A DNA stretch of 40,040 bases from CBDCME01 sp965218865 (GTDB lineage: Bacteria > Pseudomonadota > Alphaproteobacteria > JAAXGF01). This document shows, in pieces, positions 30,953 to 38,957 of the stretch. How positions within the stretch are numbered: the stretch's first letter is position 1; each line of letters opens with the position of its first letter. The stretch is taken from NCBI GenBank assembly GCA_965218865.1, contig CBDCME010000006.1, forward strand, positions 1 through 40,040. Direction: 5' to 3'. A program made the position numbers and the translations under genes. The notes beneath the pieces were generated by a model. The model saw nothing but the letters and a program-made list of their open reading frames with translations. It was not told the origin of the DNA and did not search any database.

Positions 30953-31843
30953 ATGGACTGGGACAAACTACGAGTTTTCCACGCGGTCGCCGAGGCGGGG
31001 AGTTTTACCCACGCCGGGGAATCGCTCAACCTAAGTCAGTCCGCGGTCAGCCGCCAGATCGGGGCCCTCGAGGAGAGCCTAAGGGTGACCCTGTTCCACC
31101 GCCACGCGCGCGGCCTGATCCTTACCGAACATGGCGAAGTCCTCTATCGAACCGCGCGCGAGGTGGTTTCGCGCATGGTCATGACGGAAGCCATGCTGAC
31201 CGACAGCAGGGACCGCCCCCAGGGACCCCTTACCGTAACCGCGACCTTGAGCTTCGGGACCACCTGGCTGACGCCGCGCATCGTCGAGTTCCTCGATCGT
31301 TTTCCGGATATCGCGCTGACCCTCCTCCTCGATGATCGCGAGGTCGACCTGAGCATGCGCGAGGCGGACATCGCGATTCGTATCGCGCCGCCTCGTCAAC
31401 TCGATCTGGTGCGTCTGAAGCTCATGACGGTAAATTTTTACGCTTACGCTTCCAAGGCGTACCTGGACCAGTGGGGCAAGCCCAGCGGAATCGGCGATCT
31501 CGACCACCACCGGATCATCGTGTACGGAGAGGGACCGTTGACCCAACTCATCGACCCCAACTGGCTTCTCAAAGTTGGAAACGGTCAAACAAGCCCCCGG
31601 AGACCAATACTGAAGATAAATAATATTTTCGGAATGTTACGAGCGATGGAAAGCGGTATGGGAATTGCCGCGTTACCTAAATATATCATTCCGTATGATA
31701 GTAACGTGGTACGAGTATTACCAGAACTTCGATCTCCATCCCTGACAGCCTATCTTCTTTACCCGGAGGAACTCCGTCATTCCAAGAGAACTACTGTGTT
31801 CCGGGATTTCCTGCTAGAAAAAGTATCGAACTGGAAACCCTAG
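30953..31843 (+). CDS. LysR-family transcriptional regulator
   Basis: 296 residues. N-terminal winged helix-turn-helix MDWDKLRVFHAVAEAGSFTH, then AGESLNLSQSAVSRQIGALE, and a periplasmic-binding-type effector domain from about residue 90. Being 49 bases after trxB on the same strand, it may be co-transcribed and could sense redox state, but the ligand is unknown. From about 31600 the DNA becomes much more AT-rich than the first two thirds (KINNIFGMLRAMESGMGIAA onward), while the protein still follows the family pattern to the end; a mosaic gene is possible. A hairpin terminator follows at 31866. Confidence 0.87.
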   Translation: MDWDKLRVFHAVAEAGSFTHAGESLNLSQSAVSRQIGALEESLRVTLFHRHARGLILTEHGEVLYRTAREVVSRMVMTEAMLTDSRDRPQGPLTVTATLSFGTTWLTPRIVEFLDRFPDIALTLLLDDREVDLSMREADIAIRIAPPRQLDLVRLKLMTVNFYAYASKAYLDQWGKPSGIGDLDHHRIIVYGEGPLTQLIDPNWLLKVGNGQTSPRRPILKINNIFGMLRAMESGMGIAALPKYIIPYDSNVVRVLPELRSPSLTAYLLYPEELRHSKRTTVFRDFLLEKVSNWKP

Positions 31844-31865
31844 CAACGGACGTTGTAACAACCGA

Positions 31866-31894
31866 AGCCATGCATTTTCCGCATGGCTGTTTTG
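31866..31894 (+). terminator. terminator after the trxB-lysR unit
   Basis: AGCCATGC, ATTTTCC, GCATGGCT (8-bp stem) followed by GTTTTGCG, 22 bases beyond the lysR stop. Confidence 0.65.
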
Positions 31895-31942
31895 CGTATT
31901 CATCTCTGGAATTTGTGAAATACCCATCCTATCTATTTAATA

Positions 31943-32121
31943 GTTGTCGGATCGGTTCCGGATTTGATCGGAACTTCCGGCAAGTGCCGGAAAGCCCCCT
32001 GACCGGCAAGTATTCCGGGTGCAACGCCCGGAAGGGAATCTTCGGATTCTACGTCTCCCAGACGTAAAGCCTCCCTGTTATGACTGGCCGGACCTCAGTG
32101 TCCGGCCTTTTTTTTCTTTTT
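31943..32121 (+). ncRNA. candidate structured small RNA (five tandem hairpins plus terminator)
   Basis: Five perfect or near-perfect hairpins follow one another: GTTCCG/CGGAAC (31955-31974), TTCCGG/CCGGAA (31975-31992), TTCCGGG/CCCGGAA (32013-32033), GAATC-TTCG-GATTC (32036-32049) and TACGTCT-CCC-AGACGTA (32050-32066), then a single-stranded stretch containing CCTCCC, then a terminator with a long T-run. No reading frame fits the region. The CCTCCC segment is complementary to Shine-Dalgarno sequences, as in alphaproteobacterial small RNAs that expose such loops. The 5' end is a guess; possible -10-like sequence TATTTA lies near 31934. I do not match it to a named RNA family. Confidence 0.6.
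32086..32121 (+). terminator. strong intrinsic terminator of the candidate small RNA
   Basis: GGCCGGAC, CTCAGT, GTCCGGCC (8-bp stem) followed by eight T, one C and five T. This is the clearest intrinsic terminator in the window and no gene ends immediately before it. Confidence 0.88.
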
Positions 32122-32190
32122 CGTTCAAGGAGTCCGTTTCAGAAATACATTAGGCCGAAATGAAAAACCATTTCGTGCCTCAGTAAGTGT

Positions 32191-32317
32191 CTGTCCGAAA
32201 ATGCGCGTCCGCGCATTTTTTGCGTCTGTCCCTCTCCCCCTCCCGGCCACCCACGAGAGGTTGCTGATAGGGGTGGCCGGGAGGGGGAGAGGGCCGGTGC
32301 CGCGAGTTTTCGAACAG
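32191..32317 (+). repeat. hairpin-rich MITE-like repeat, copy 5
   Basis: CTGTCCGAAAA at the left, TTTTCGAACAG at the right, same orientation as copies 1 and 4. The internal AAAATGCGCG palindrome and the CCCTCCCGGCCACCC/GGGTGGCCGGGAGGG stem are intact. It lies between the candidate small RNA and IS630 copy 3. Confidence 0.83.
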
Positions 32318-32381
32318 ACCGTAAGAACACAAAAAAATATTGAAATCGGAGGGTGATCCGCGCGACAGCGGAAACCACTTA

Positions 32382-33550
32382 TACCAACCGCCCTTAACAT
32401 TGCCTTGTGCGATCCCACGCTCTGAGGCCGATGGACATGATCTTCCAAGGTTGGTCGGTCAGGTTGTTCCAGGCTTGGCAAGAGGCCTCGACGATGGCTT
32501 CATAGGAGTCGAAGACACGATTGGAGAGCCAGTTCTGGCGGAGGTATTGCCAGACATTTTCGGCGGGATTGAGCTCCGGGGACTTGGGTGGCAAAGGCAC
32601 GAGGGAGATGTTCTCCGGGATGCCGAGTTTGGCAGTGGTGTGCCATGCGGCTTGGTCGAGCAGCACGACGGCATGGGCGTTTGGGGCAACGGCCCGGCTG
32701 ATTTCCTCGAGATGCAGGTCCATGGCTTCAGTATTGGCGCGCGGCATGACCAGCGCCGCGCCCTCACCGCGCTCGGGGCAGATGGCGCCGAAGAGATACG
32801 CCGAAGAGGTCCGTAGGTCCTTGACCTGGCGCGGGCGCGATCCCTTTGGGGCCCACTGGCGCACCAGGCTGTTCTTCTGGCCGACGCGTATTTCATCTTG
32901 AAACCAAACCTCGATGGGCGTGTCCGGTGGCTGTGCCGCTACGATTTTCGCCAAGTGTTCGGGAAAACTTTTTTTTAAATTCCTCCTGTGCCCGCGCATC
33001 CTGGCCGACGTGGCGCGGGCGCGCGGAAATATGCGAGAACCCGAGCGCGGCCAGCAGCTTGCCGACGCTCCGCTCGTGATAGTCCACGCCGAAGCGCGTT
33101 CGGATCAGTTGCTTGAGATCGATGCAGCGCCAGCGCACGACCCCATCCCGTTCGGGATCGGGACCGGCCTCGATAGCCCGCGAAAGCGCCGCCATTTGCG
33201 ACGGCGTCAACCGACGCAACGCCCCGTTCGGCTTGCGGTCGATCAGACCGGCCGGACCTCCCGCGTTGAACCGGTGAACCCAGTCCCGCAACGTCTGCCG
33301 ATCCATGCCGCCAATACCCGCCGCGCACGCTCGATCCATCCCATCGTAGATGGCCGCCATCGACAAAAGCCGTCGCGCCTGGTTCCCATCATCGCTCCGT
33401 GCCGCAAGAACAACGGACTCTTTCAGCATCAAAGTCGTTTCGCAAAGGAATCGTTGGCATTGAACACACTCCCTTGTTGCCAACAACCTTGAATCACACA
33501 AAACCTAGCGTGTAAACCTTTGCGCGAGTCAAACTCTGGGGCGGTTGGTA
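32382..33550 (-). mobile_element. IS630-family insertion sequence, copy 3
   Basis: 1169 bp, one base longer than copies 1 and 2 because of an extra A near 33412. Ends TACCAACCGCCC and GGGGCGGTTGGTA. The left flank is TTA, the right TTAC. Confidence 0.87.
32394..33501 (-). pseudogene. IS630-family transposase, copy 3 (frameshifted near the start)
   Basis: Frame B with the catalytic residues is complete (32394-32999, with EVWFQDEIRVGQ in place of DEMRVGQ). In frame A the extra base near 33412 puts the native start (MPTIPLRNDF) out of frame; the open frame instead begins further upstream with an unrelated N-terminus before VLAARSDDGNQARRL. The A8 slippage run is kept. The copy is probably inactive unless it initiates internally. 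Confidence 0.8.
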
Positions 33551-33659
33551 TTACCTTGTATTACGTGTGGTTCTCTGTGTCGGTTCTGATATGACGTGCC
33601 GAATCTTCGGAATGTCTTGTGGCATTGTACCGGCCAGGAGCCAGCCAGGTCCGGCTTCG

Positions 33660-34235
33660 TCAGTTCACCGCGATATCGATTTCGTTGTCAACGACAGCGC
33701 GGACTGTCGTGCCGTCGGCCGCGACGGCGTCGAACACGCTGTAACCCTGACCGTCGACGGTCGTATCGTCGCCCGTGTCGGCAAAGCCGCCGGCGAGGTC
33801 GAGCGTGTCGCCGGGATCACCACTGATAACCAATGTATTTTCGCCCTCGAACTGGGGGTCGTCGGGGGCCCGATTGACACCGTTGGTGATCGCCTGGATG
33901 TCGAGAATATCGAGCACGAGCCCATTATCGCCGCCGCCGGTGATATCGATCTCCTCGATACCGGTGACGACGCCGTCGGCGATGCCGTTGACGAAATTCA
34001 GCGTCACGCCCACGATGGCGTCAGAAAGATTCAGCGTGTCGGTGCCATTTCCGCCCGCCACCGCGTTGAAATCAGCGTCTTGCACGGTGAGGAGGTCGTT
34101 GCCCGAGCCGCCGTTGAGCGTATCCGCGCCGTCGGCGCCGCCAACCAACGTGTCGTTGTTGTTGCTGCCGTCGAGCGAATTCACCCCCCCGCCGCCGTCG
34201 AGGATGTCGTTGCCGTTGTAGCGCGACAGAAATAT
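33660..34235 (-). pseudogene. RTX-type calcium-binding protein, C-terminal fragment
   Basis: The minus strand gives Gly/Asp-rich nonapeptide repeats (RYNGNDILDGGGGVNSLDGS, DTLVGGADGADTLNGGSGND) followed by a beta-rich acidic tail (VTGIEEIDITGGGDNGLVLD, TLVISGDPGDTLDLAGGFAD) ending at 33660. This is the C-terminal, Ca-binding and secretion-signal part of a type I secreted RTX protein. At about 34235 the frame hits a stop just where two GCGACAGAAATA repeats begin, so the gene was cut there by another element. The rest of the protein and its secretion genes are not in the window. Confidence 0.75.
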
Positions 34236-34268
34236 TTATGAATCCGCGACAGAAATAATTAAGAATGG
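34223..34268. repeat. tandem end-like repeats at the RTX truncation point
   Basis: GCGACAGAAATATTTATGAATCC at 34223 begins a unit repeated at 34246 as GCGACAGAAATAATTAAGAA, spacing 23 bases. Multiple short direct repeats of this kind are typical of IS21-like element ends. No IS21 genes are present, so this would be an end left behind. Confidence 0.4.
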
Positions 34269-34437
34269 CCGGAAAAAAGGGGTGGATTTTCCGGGCTGTT
34301 TTGGCCTGGAAAATCCTGGCCGTTTCGACGCCGTTTTCGGGACCGTGACTGTCTGGGTACCCAATTCCGGTCGAGAGTTCGATCAGACCGCGCTATTAGT
34401 ATACCCACAGTGCTGAAATGCCGGTTCGGAGTCCGTT
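34269..34437. other. spacer upstream of the two-nuclease gene
   Basis: Contains an inverted repeat, GGATTTTCC (34291) and GGAAAATCC (34309), and then AT-richer DNA running into the next gene. No frame is credible. Confidence 0.4.
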
Positions 34438-36669
34438 ATGCAGAATACCGTCAATATCCAGTTGGCCGAAATCGCTCTGGAACGAGTGGAAGGGACAAGC
34501 TTTGAGAAATTTTTCCACGCCTTCTATCCCGCCCTCGCTGGCATCGATTTTGTGCCGCTTGGTGGAAACCAAGATGGAGGAGCGGATGCTTTCCAAGGGG
34601 AGACCCTATTCGAGGGTAAAGGACAAAGAAACCCGAGATTTTATCAAGCCTCGGTGCAGAAAGATCATCGAGCTAAAATTCTATATACTGTCCAACGAAT
34701 TCGAGACTTCGGCCGTGATCCACAGTCTCTCCTGTATTTCACTTCAAGAATTATCAAAACAATAGATAGAGAAGAGGAAATTCTGTCAAATGATTTGGGC
34801 GTTGTTATACAAATCCGCGATAGAAAATGGATCGTAAATAATATCAACCACTCTCCACAGACCGTAGCCGCGTTCGAATCCTACCTCAGGCCTTGCCTGT
34901 CATTTCTGGACGGATTCGGCGGGGCCACTACAACGGGAAACTCGCCCAATATAGCCTCTCGAACTTTGTGCGTGTTCCTAGGCCAAGAGGTCGACCGGCG
35001 CAAAGGGAATACAGACCTCCTTGACGCTGTCACGGACAGCTTGATCCTCTGGGCCTTGTAGGACACTGACCCTGACGCCAACAAATTTATGGTGCGTGGT
35101 GAGATTCTGACCAAGATCAAGACCACGTTGCCTTCGGCAAAACACTTTATCCGCGGTGTGTTCAAACACCGTATTGAAAAGCTGTCAGCCAAGGACAATC
35201 CGAGTGGCCGGGAAGTTCGTTGGCACAAAAAGGATGATAAATTCTGCCTCACCTACAAGACGCGCCAGCTCGTAACTCAAGAAAACATCAAGGATGAGAG
35301 CCTCAAGCAGACGGTCATGGACCTATACATGGAGAGAGCCGCAAGGATTCTGGACGACGGCGAGGCGCTTTCGCCTGACCTATTGCCGCCACTGGTACAC
35401 AAGGCCTTGGAATTAACGTTTGAGCGAGGGGGGTTAGAACTTGCAAATTTCCTTACAGACGAACAGGACGATGTCGGCAACGTCGCTATTTCGGACCATG
35501 TCGACGAGGTAATTGAGAAAGACGGCCTAATTGGTGTGGACGCCGTGAGGGCAAAAGAGGTTGCGCTGGCGATCCTGCGGGAAGCGTTCTACAGAAGCAC
35601 CGAGAAGGAGCGCGAGTATTACGGCAAGTTATCGCGCACCTACACTCTGATGCTCACGCTGCGTAACGAACCGAGGATCGTCGAGTACTTTAAGGGAATG
35701 TCGTCTAACTTCGTGCTTTTCGTCGGCTCCGACATCATCACCCGGGCCTTGTCAGAGAGGTACTTGGCCGAAGAGGACCAAATGACCGTCAACATGCTTC
35801 GCATCCTTAGAGAAGCAGGCTCGATGTTGATCTTGACACACGCGACGGTTGAGGAAGTTCATTCTCACGTTGAAATCACCGATTACGAGTTTCAGAACTG
35901 CTTCCAGCATTTAGAGCCTCACGTGCACAAGGATATGGCGCGTCATGCAAGCAAGATTCTGCTTCGCGCCTACCTATACGTGCGGATAGATCCGTTGTTG
36001 AAGAAGCGCCCTACCGGGTGGAAAACGTATATTGGGCAGGTATGCAATTATGACGACCTCCACAAGACCATCTTAGCTCGCAATCAGGTGAAACATTACC
36101 TGGTTGAAAAATTCGGCTTCGAGTACCTGGACAAGGATGACGTCGGGAAACTCGTGGGTGCCGATGAAGCTCAAAGTCTTGCAGAACAGATCAAGTCGAT
36201 AAAGTCGGAGGACGTGTTGGCCCGCAACGATGCCCGACACATTCTGGCTGTTTACGGTAAACGCAAAGCCTTGGGGGAGGAACATCGTCCGAATCCTTAC
36301 GGATATCGCACATGGTGGCTTACACACGAAACAAGGGTATTGCAATGCACTCAAGAACTCACGAAATCGCGGGGATCCAAATACATCATACGCCCTGAGT
36401 TCGTACTGAATTTTGTAGCCTTGTCACCTACCACCGAGATGGTGCGAAAGAGTTATGCCACAATCTTCCCCACCCTTCTTGGGATCAAATTGTCCAACCG
36501 CTTGCGCGAGGACGTCTTCCAGGACGTAATGTGCAGAGCTAATAAGATGTCCTTGGTCGATGAAGCCCGTGCAAAGGTGATGTTGGGCGATATGTCCAAT
36601 CGTCTTAAGGGCGACAACTACAAAACGTACGAAGCCGAATTGTTGGCCGATCGGTTTTCAACACAATAA
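34438..36669 (+). pseudogene. PD-(D/E)XK and PIN-like two-nuclease protein with one in-frame amber codon
   Basis: Two frames in the same phase (34438-35061 and 35089-36669) are separated only by TAG at 35059-35061; read through, they make one protein of 743 residues. Residues 1-150 look like a restriction-type nuclease: Glu in EGTSFEKFFHAFYPALAGID, Asp in GGNQDGGADAF, and a Q-x-x-x-K variant in RFYQASVQKDHRAKI. Residues about 420-640 carry a PIN-like pattern: Asp in FVLFVGSDIITRALSERYLA, Glu in HATVEEVHSHVE, Asp in LARNDARHILAVYGK, and an acidic residue in YRTWWLTHETRVL. DNA is AT-richer than the core genes. A defence role is inference from domains and setting. I do not recognise a named system. 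Confidence 0.65.
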
Positions 36670-36844
36670 CAACGTTTTCACACAACACATACCTGCTCAC
36701 TACGAACGCCCAACTGATCGCGAGCGAGAAAACATTTAAGAATCCCTGGACAAGCCCGGCCATTACAGAGGTATCGTTGGCGCCGTTTTCGCCGTGAAAC
36801 ATGGCACCCTCTCCCCGCAACATTTCCCCATCTCGGCGCAACCC
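36670..36844. other. spacer, no firm gene
   Basis: A minus-strand frame (36605-36841) could encode a small one-helix membrane protein (AGLVQGFLNVFSLAISWAFV) but overlaps the end of the two-nuclease gene, has no clear ribosome site and is not called. Confidence 0.3.
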
Positions 36845-37063
36845 TCAAATCCTGATTCCGAGGACTTCGTACACCTTGTAGGTGGCACTATCCCCGGAAT
36901 ACTTGCTCACGGTGAAGCGCAGGCGCCGTTCGTCGCCCTTGATCACCGAAATCGTGGTGGTGCCGAGGGTGATGGTTGTCTTGCGGCCGGAGCGGTCCGT
37001 GTGCGTGCGCGTGAACGCCCTGGAATAAATCGTGAGGGATTTATCCGCTTGACTTTCCCCCAT
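36845..37063 (-). CDS. small beta-rich hypothetical protein running across the transposon end
   Basis: 72 codons from an ATG at 37063: MGESQADKSLTIYSRAFTRT, then THTDRSGRKTTITLGTTTIS, ending EVLGIRI. The Thr/Ile/Arg/Lys pattern after residue 12 looks like a true small beta protein. The first 10 residues are encoded by the inverted end of the IS1595-type transposon (37035-37058) and a few bases inside it. The present start is therefore probably created or replaced by the insertion, and the native N-terminus may be lost. Family not recognised. Confidence 0.4.
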   Translation of the reverse strand: MGESQADKSLTIYSRAFTRTHTDRSGRKTTITLGTTTISVIKGDERRLRFTVSKYSGDSATYKVYEVLGIRI

Positions 37064-37217
37064 TAACTTTCTAGCATCCCTTCCCATCGCCAAACCCTTC
37101 GACGCCTGGCCCATGCCGGGTCGCCCGTGCTTGCGCGGGAATCCTCAAAGCGTTGAAGGTTGTTTGGCGACCGGCCCGGCACCCGCCGGGCTGGCACCCG
37201 AGCGATTCGGAGAAGAC

Positions 37218-38648
37218 ATGAAAGCCAGACATTTTGCTGCGGCGGTTGCCGCTGCGTTATTACCGATTCTTGCATCTTGCGGGGGAGGCGGAGGAAATAG
37301 CCAAGCCGCCCTGAATGAGCCGGCATCGATATCGTTTCCGAGGCAAGAGAATTTGCCTTATCAGATTAGCGGTTTGCCTACGCCAACCCCTGGAACCGTC
37401 AAGCAACTGCCGGTGTACCATGATGGTAAAAACATCTTCGCCGGCGTCGACCAGGGACTGGAGCATATCGGCGGTTTGTCCGTTGCCGCCACATGGGGCG
37501 CAACCAGCATCCGGCACGGGCGATTGAACGATGGCGCTGGTAGAGAAACGCTGGCCGCCTATCTCTCCGAGGCCGCGATGCCGTTAGAGAAATATACCCC
37601 AAGCCCAACGGTGAGGGTCATAGGGGGCGCATCTCCGTCCGACGTGAGACGCGTTACCGCCGCTGTGGGATTGGTCAACGCCGCGTTGCCGGCTTCGGCG
37701 CGGGTGAGCATGGGCTTGCCGCTGGCTGACTTCTCCCTTCTCGATACAGTGAATTCCGAAGGGAGGCGGTTCGTCTCCGGGGAGGAATTGGGCGGAACTA
37801 TTCACATCGAATTCCTTCCATGCTCGGCTTACTACAATTGCGGAACGTCGGGCGGAACGGCCTGGAACCACCCGTCCGGCGACGGGAGCATAGACAACTC
37901 GTACATACAGATGAACCGGGGGGCGCCGGCCCTCGGAGATGAGCGGAACGCGATTACCCTGCTGGCCCACGAGATGCTTCACGCGCTTGGTTTAGGGCAT
38001 GTGTCCGCCCAATTCGACACCATCCTCGAAGCGACGAATGCCATTTATCATACCTCTCAGAACGACCAGCAACCCACATCGATTCTGTATCCCGTGGACC
38101 GGGAGGCCCTAAGGGCCTTGTATGGCCGATTGGAGATCGGTGACGGACCTACGGACTTCGGGCCATGGAATAGCACATCAACGCATGTCGTCGGCGTGGG
38201 CGAAGATGCGGCGTTCGGCGTCGCCTTCCGCAACGGATACGCCGAGCCGTGGGCCTATGGGATTCAGCCTGGAATGGACCTGGCGGACAATCCCGAGTTG
38301 TCAGGCACGGCCACATGGACCGGCACCCTGCTAGGCTTCACGCCCAATGTCGAGGCCGTTGCCGGTGATGCACAGTTGGGCGTCAATCTCGGAACCATGA
38401 AGGGCGCGGCAGACTTCACCGCCCTTGAAAGCTGGCAGTCCGGCATGGCCCCCGGCGAAGCCGGGAGCGGCGTGCAATGGGGCGACGGGGACTTGGGCTA
38501 CGCCGTTGACGTGCGCGGAAACACCTTCGTCAACACCGGCGGAGATGACGGCGTGCTGACCGGCATCTTCACCGGCGCATCCCATGAAGGCATGGCCGGG
38601 ACGCTTGAGCGAGACGATCTGACGGCGGCCTTCGGAGGCAGCCGCTAG
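37218..38648 (+). CDS. lipoprotein metzincin-type metalloprotease with TbpB-like C-terminal barrel (transposon passenger)
   Basis: 476 residues. GGAGA precedes the ATG at 37218; the longer in-frame start at 37113 is rejected. The signal peptide ends in a lipobox, LPILASC, followed by a Gly-rich tether (CGGGGGNSQ), so it is a lipid-anchored envelope protein. The zinc motif AHEMLHALGLGHVS (HExxHxxGxxH) near residue 256 marks a metzincin protease. A Met further on (SILYPVDREALRALYG region) fits the Matrixin-like layout. From about residue 310 the chain turns into a beta-barrel ending GIFTGASHEGMAGTLERDDL and TAAFGGSR, the signature ending of TbpB-like lipoprotein barrels. It was probably carried in by the transposon. 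Its target protein is unknown. Confidence 0.78.
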   Translation: MKARHFAAAVAAALLPILASCGGGGGNSQAALNEPASISFPRQENLPYQISGLPTPTPGTVKQLPVYHDGKNIFAGVDQGLEHIGGLSVAATWGATSIRHGRLNDGAGRETLAAYLSEAAMPLEKYTPSPTVRVIGGASPSDVRRVTAAVGLVNAALPASARVSMGLPLADFSLLDTVNSEGRRFVSGEELGGTIHIEFLPCSAYYNCGTSGGTAWNHPSGDGSIDNSYIQMNRGAPALGDERNAITLLAHEMLHALGLGHVSAQFDTILEATNAIYHTSQNDQQPTSILYPVDREALRALYGRLEIGDGPTDFGPWNSTSTHVVGVGEDAAFGVAFRNGYAEPWAYGIQPGMDLADNPELSGTATWTGTLLGFTPNVEAVAGDAQLGVNLGTMKGAADFTALESWQSGMAPGEAGSGVQWGDGDLGYAVDVRGNTFVNTGGDDGVLTGIFTGASHEGMAGTLERDDLTAAFGGSR

Positions 38649-38655
38649 AGCTTAT

Positions 38656-38705
38656 GGCGGGAGCATGGCATGAAGCGCGCCTCCCCGGGCGTCCATGCTC
38701 CCGCC
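38656..38705 (+). terminator. 13-bp-stem hairpin after the passenger gene
   Basis: GGCGGGAGCATGG at 38656-38668 pairs perfectly with CCATGCTCCCGCC at 38693-38705, seven bases after the stop codon, followed by GCCAATTTTTC. Likely the transcript end of the metalloprotease gene, though the loop is long (24 bases). Confidence 0.6.
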
Positions 38706-38712
38706 GCCAATT

Positions 38713-38934
38713 TTTCGGGGCGGAACTGCGCTTGCAATCCCGCCCCGAAAGTTATATGCGTCCGATTTCTAGTCTTTTGCGTGGACGGATGGTAATCGCC
38801 CCCTTTCGGTGGGGGCGCCATGCTTGACGGAAAAATGGGAAGGGTTTAGGTCTTGCCTGTCCGCGTGTCCCGTCAAGCACAACGCGGTTGAAAGAGCCCC
38901 GGTTAGAACTACAATTCTGCCGGGGCTCGCTTTT
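38713..38934 (+). other. cluster of four further hairpins inside the transposon
   Basis: Stems: TTTCGGGGCGG/CCGCCCCGAAA (38713-38750), CGCCCCC/GGGGGCG (38797-38817), GCTTGACGG/CCGTCAAGC (38822-38878) and GAGCCCCGG/CCGGGGCTC (38894-38928, then GCTTTT). The last can terminate transcription from the left; together they may insulate the convergent transposase gene or encode a structured RNA. No protein frame fits. Confidence 0.5.
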
Positions 38935-38957
38935 ATAAAGCTAATCCTCTTTGGTGT

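Noticed and set aside
4065..32317. The five hairpin repeats as a CRISPR array
   Set aside because: They are dispersed over 28 kb, lie in both orientations and have no regular spacers.
36605..36841. A 78-codon minus-strand frame with a hydrophobic stretch
   Set aside because: It overlaps the end of the two-nuclease gene and lacks a convincing start; the hydrophobic segment alone is not enough.
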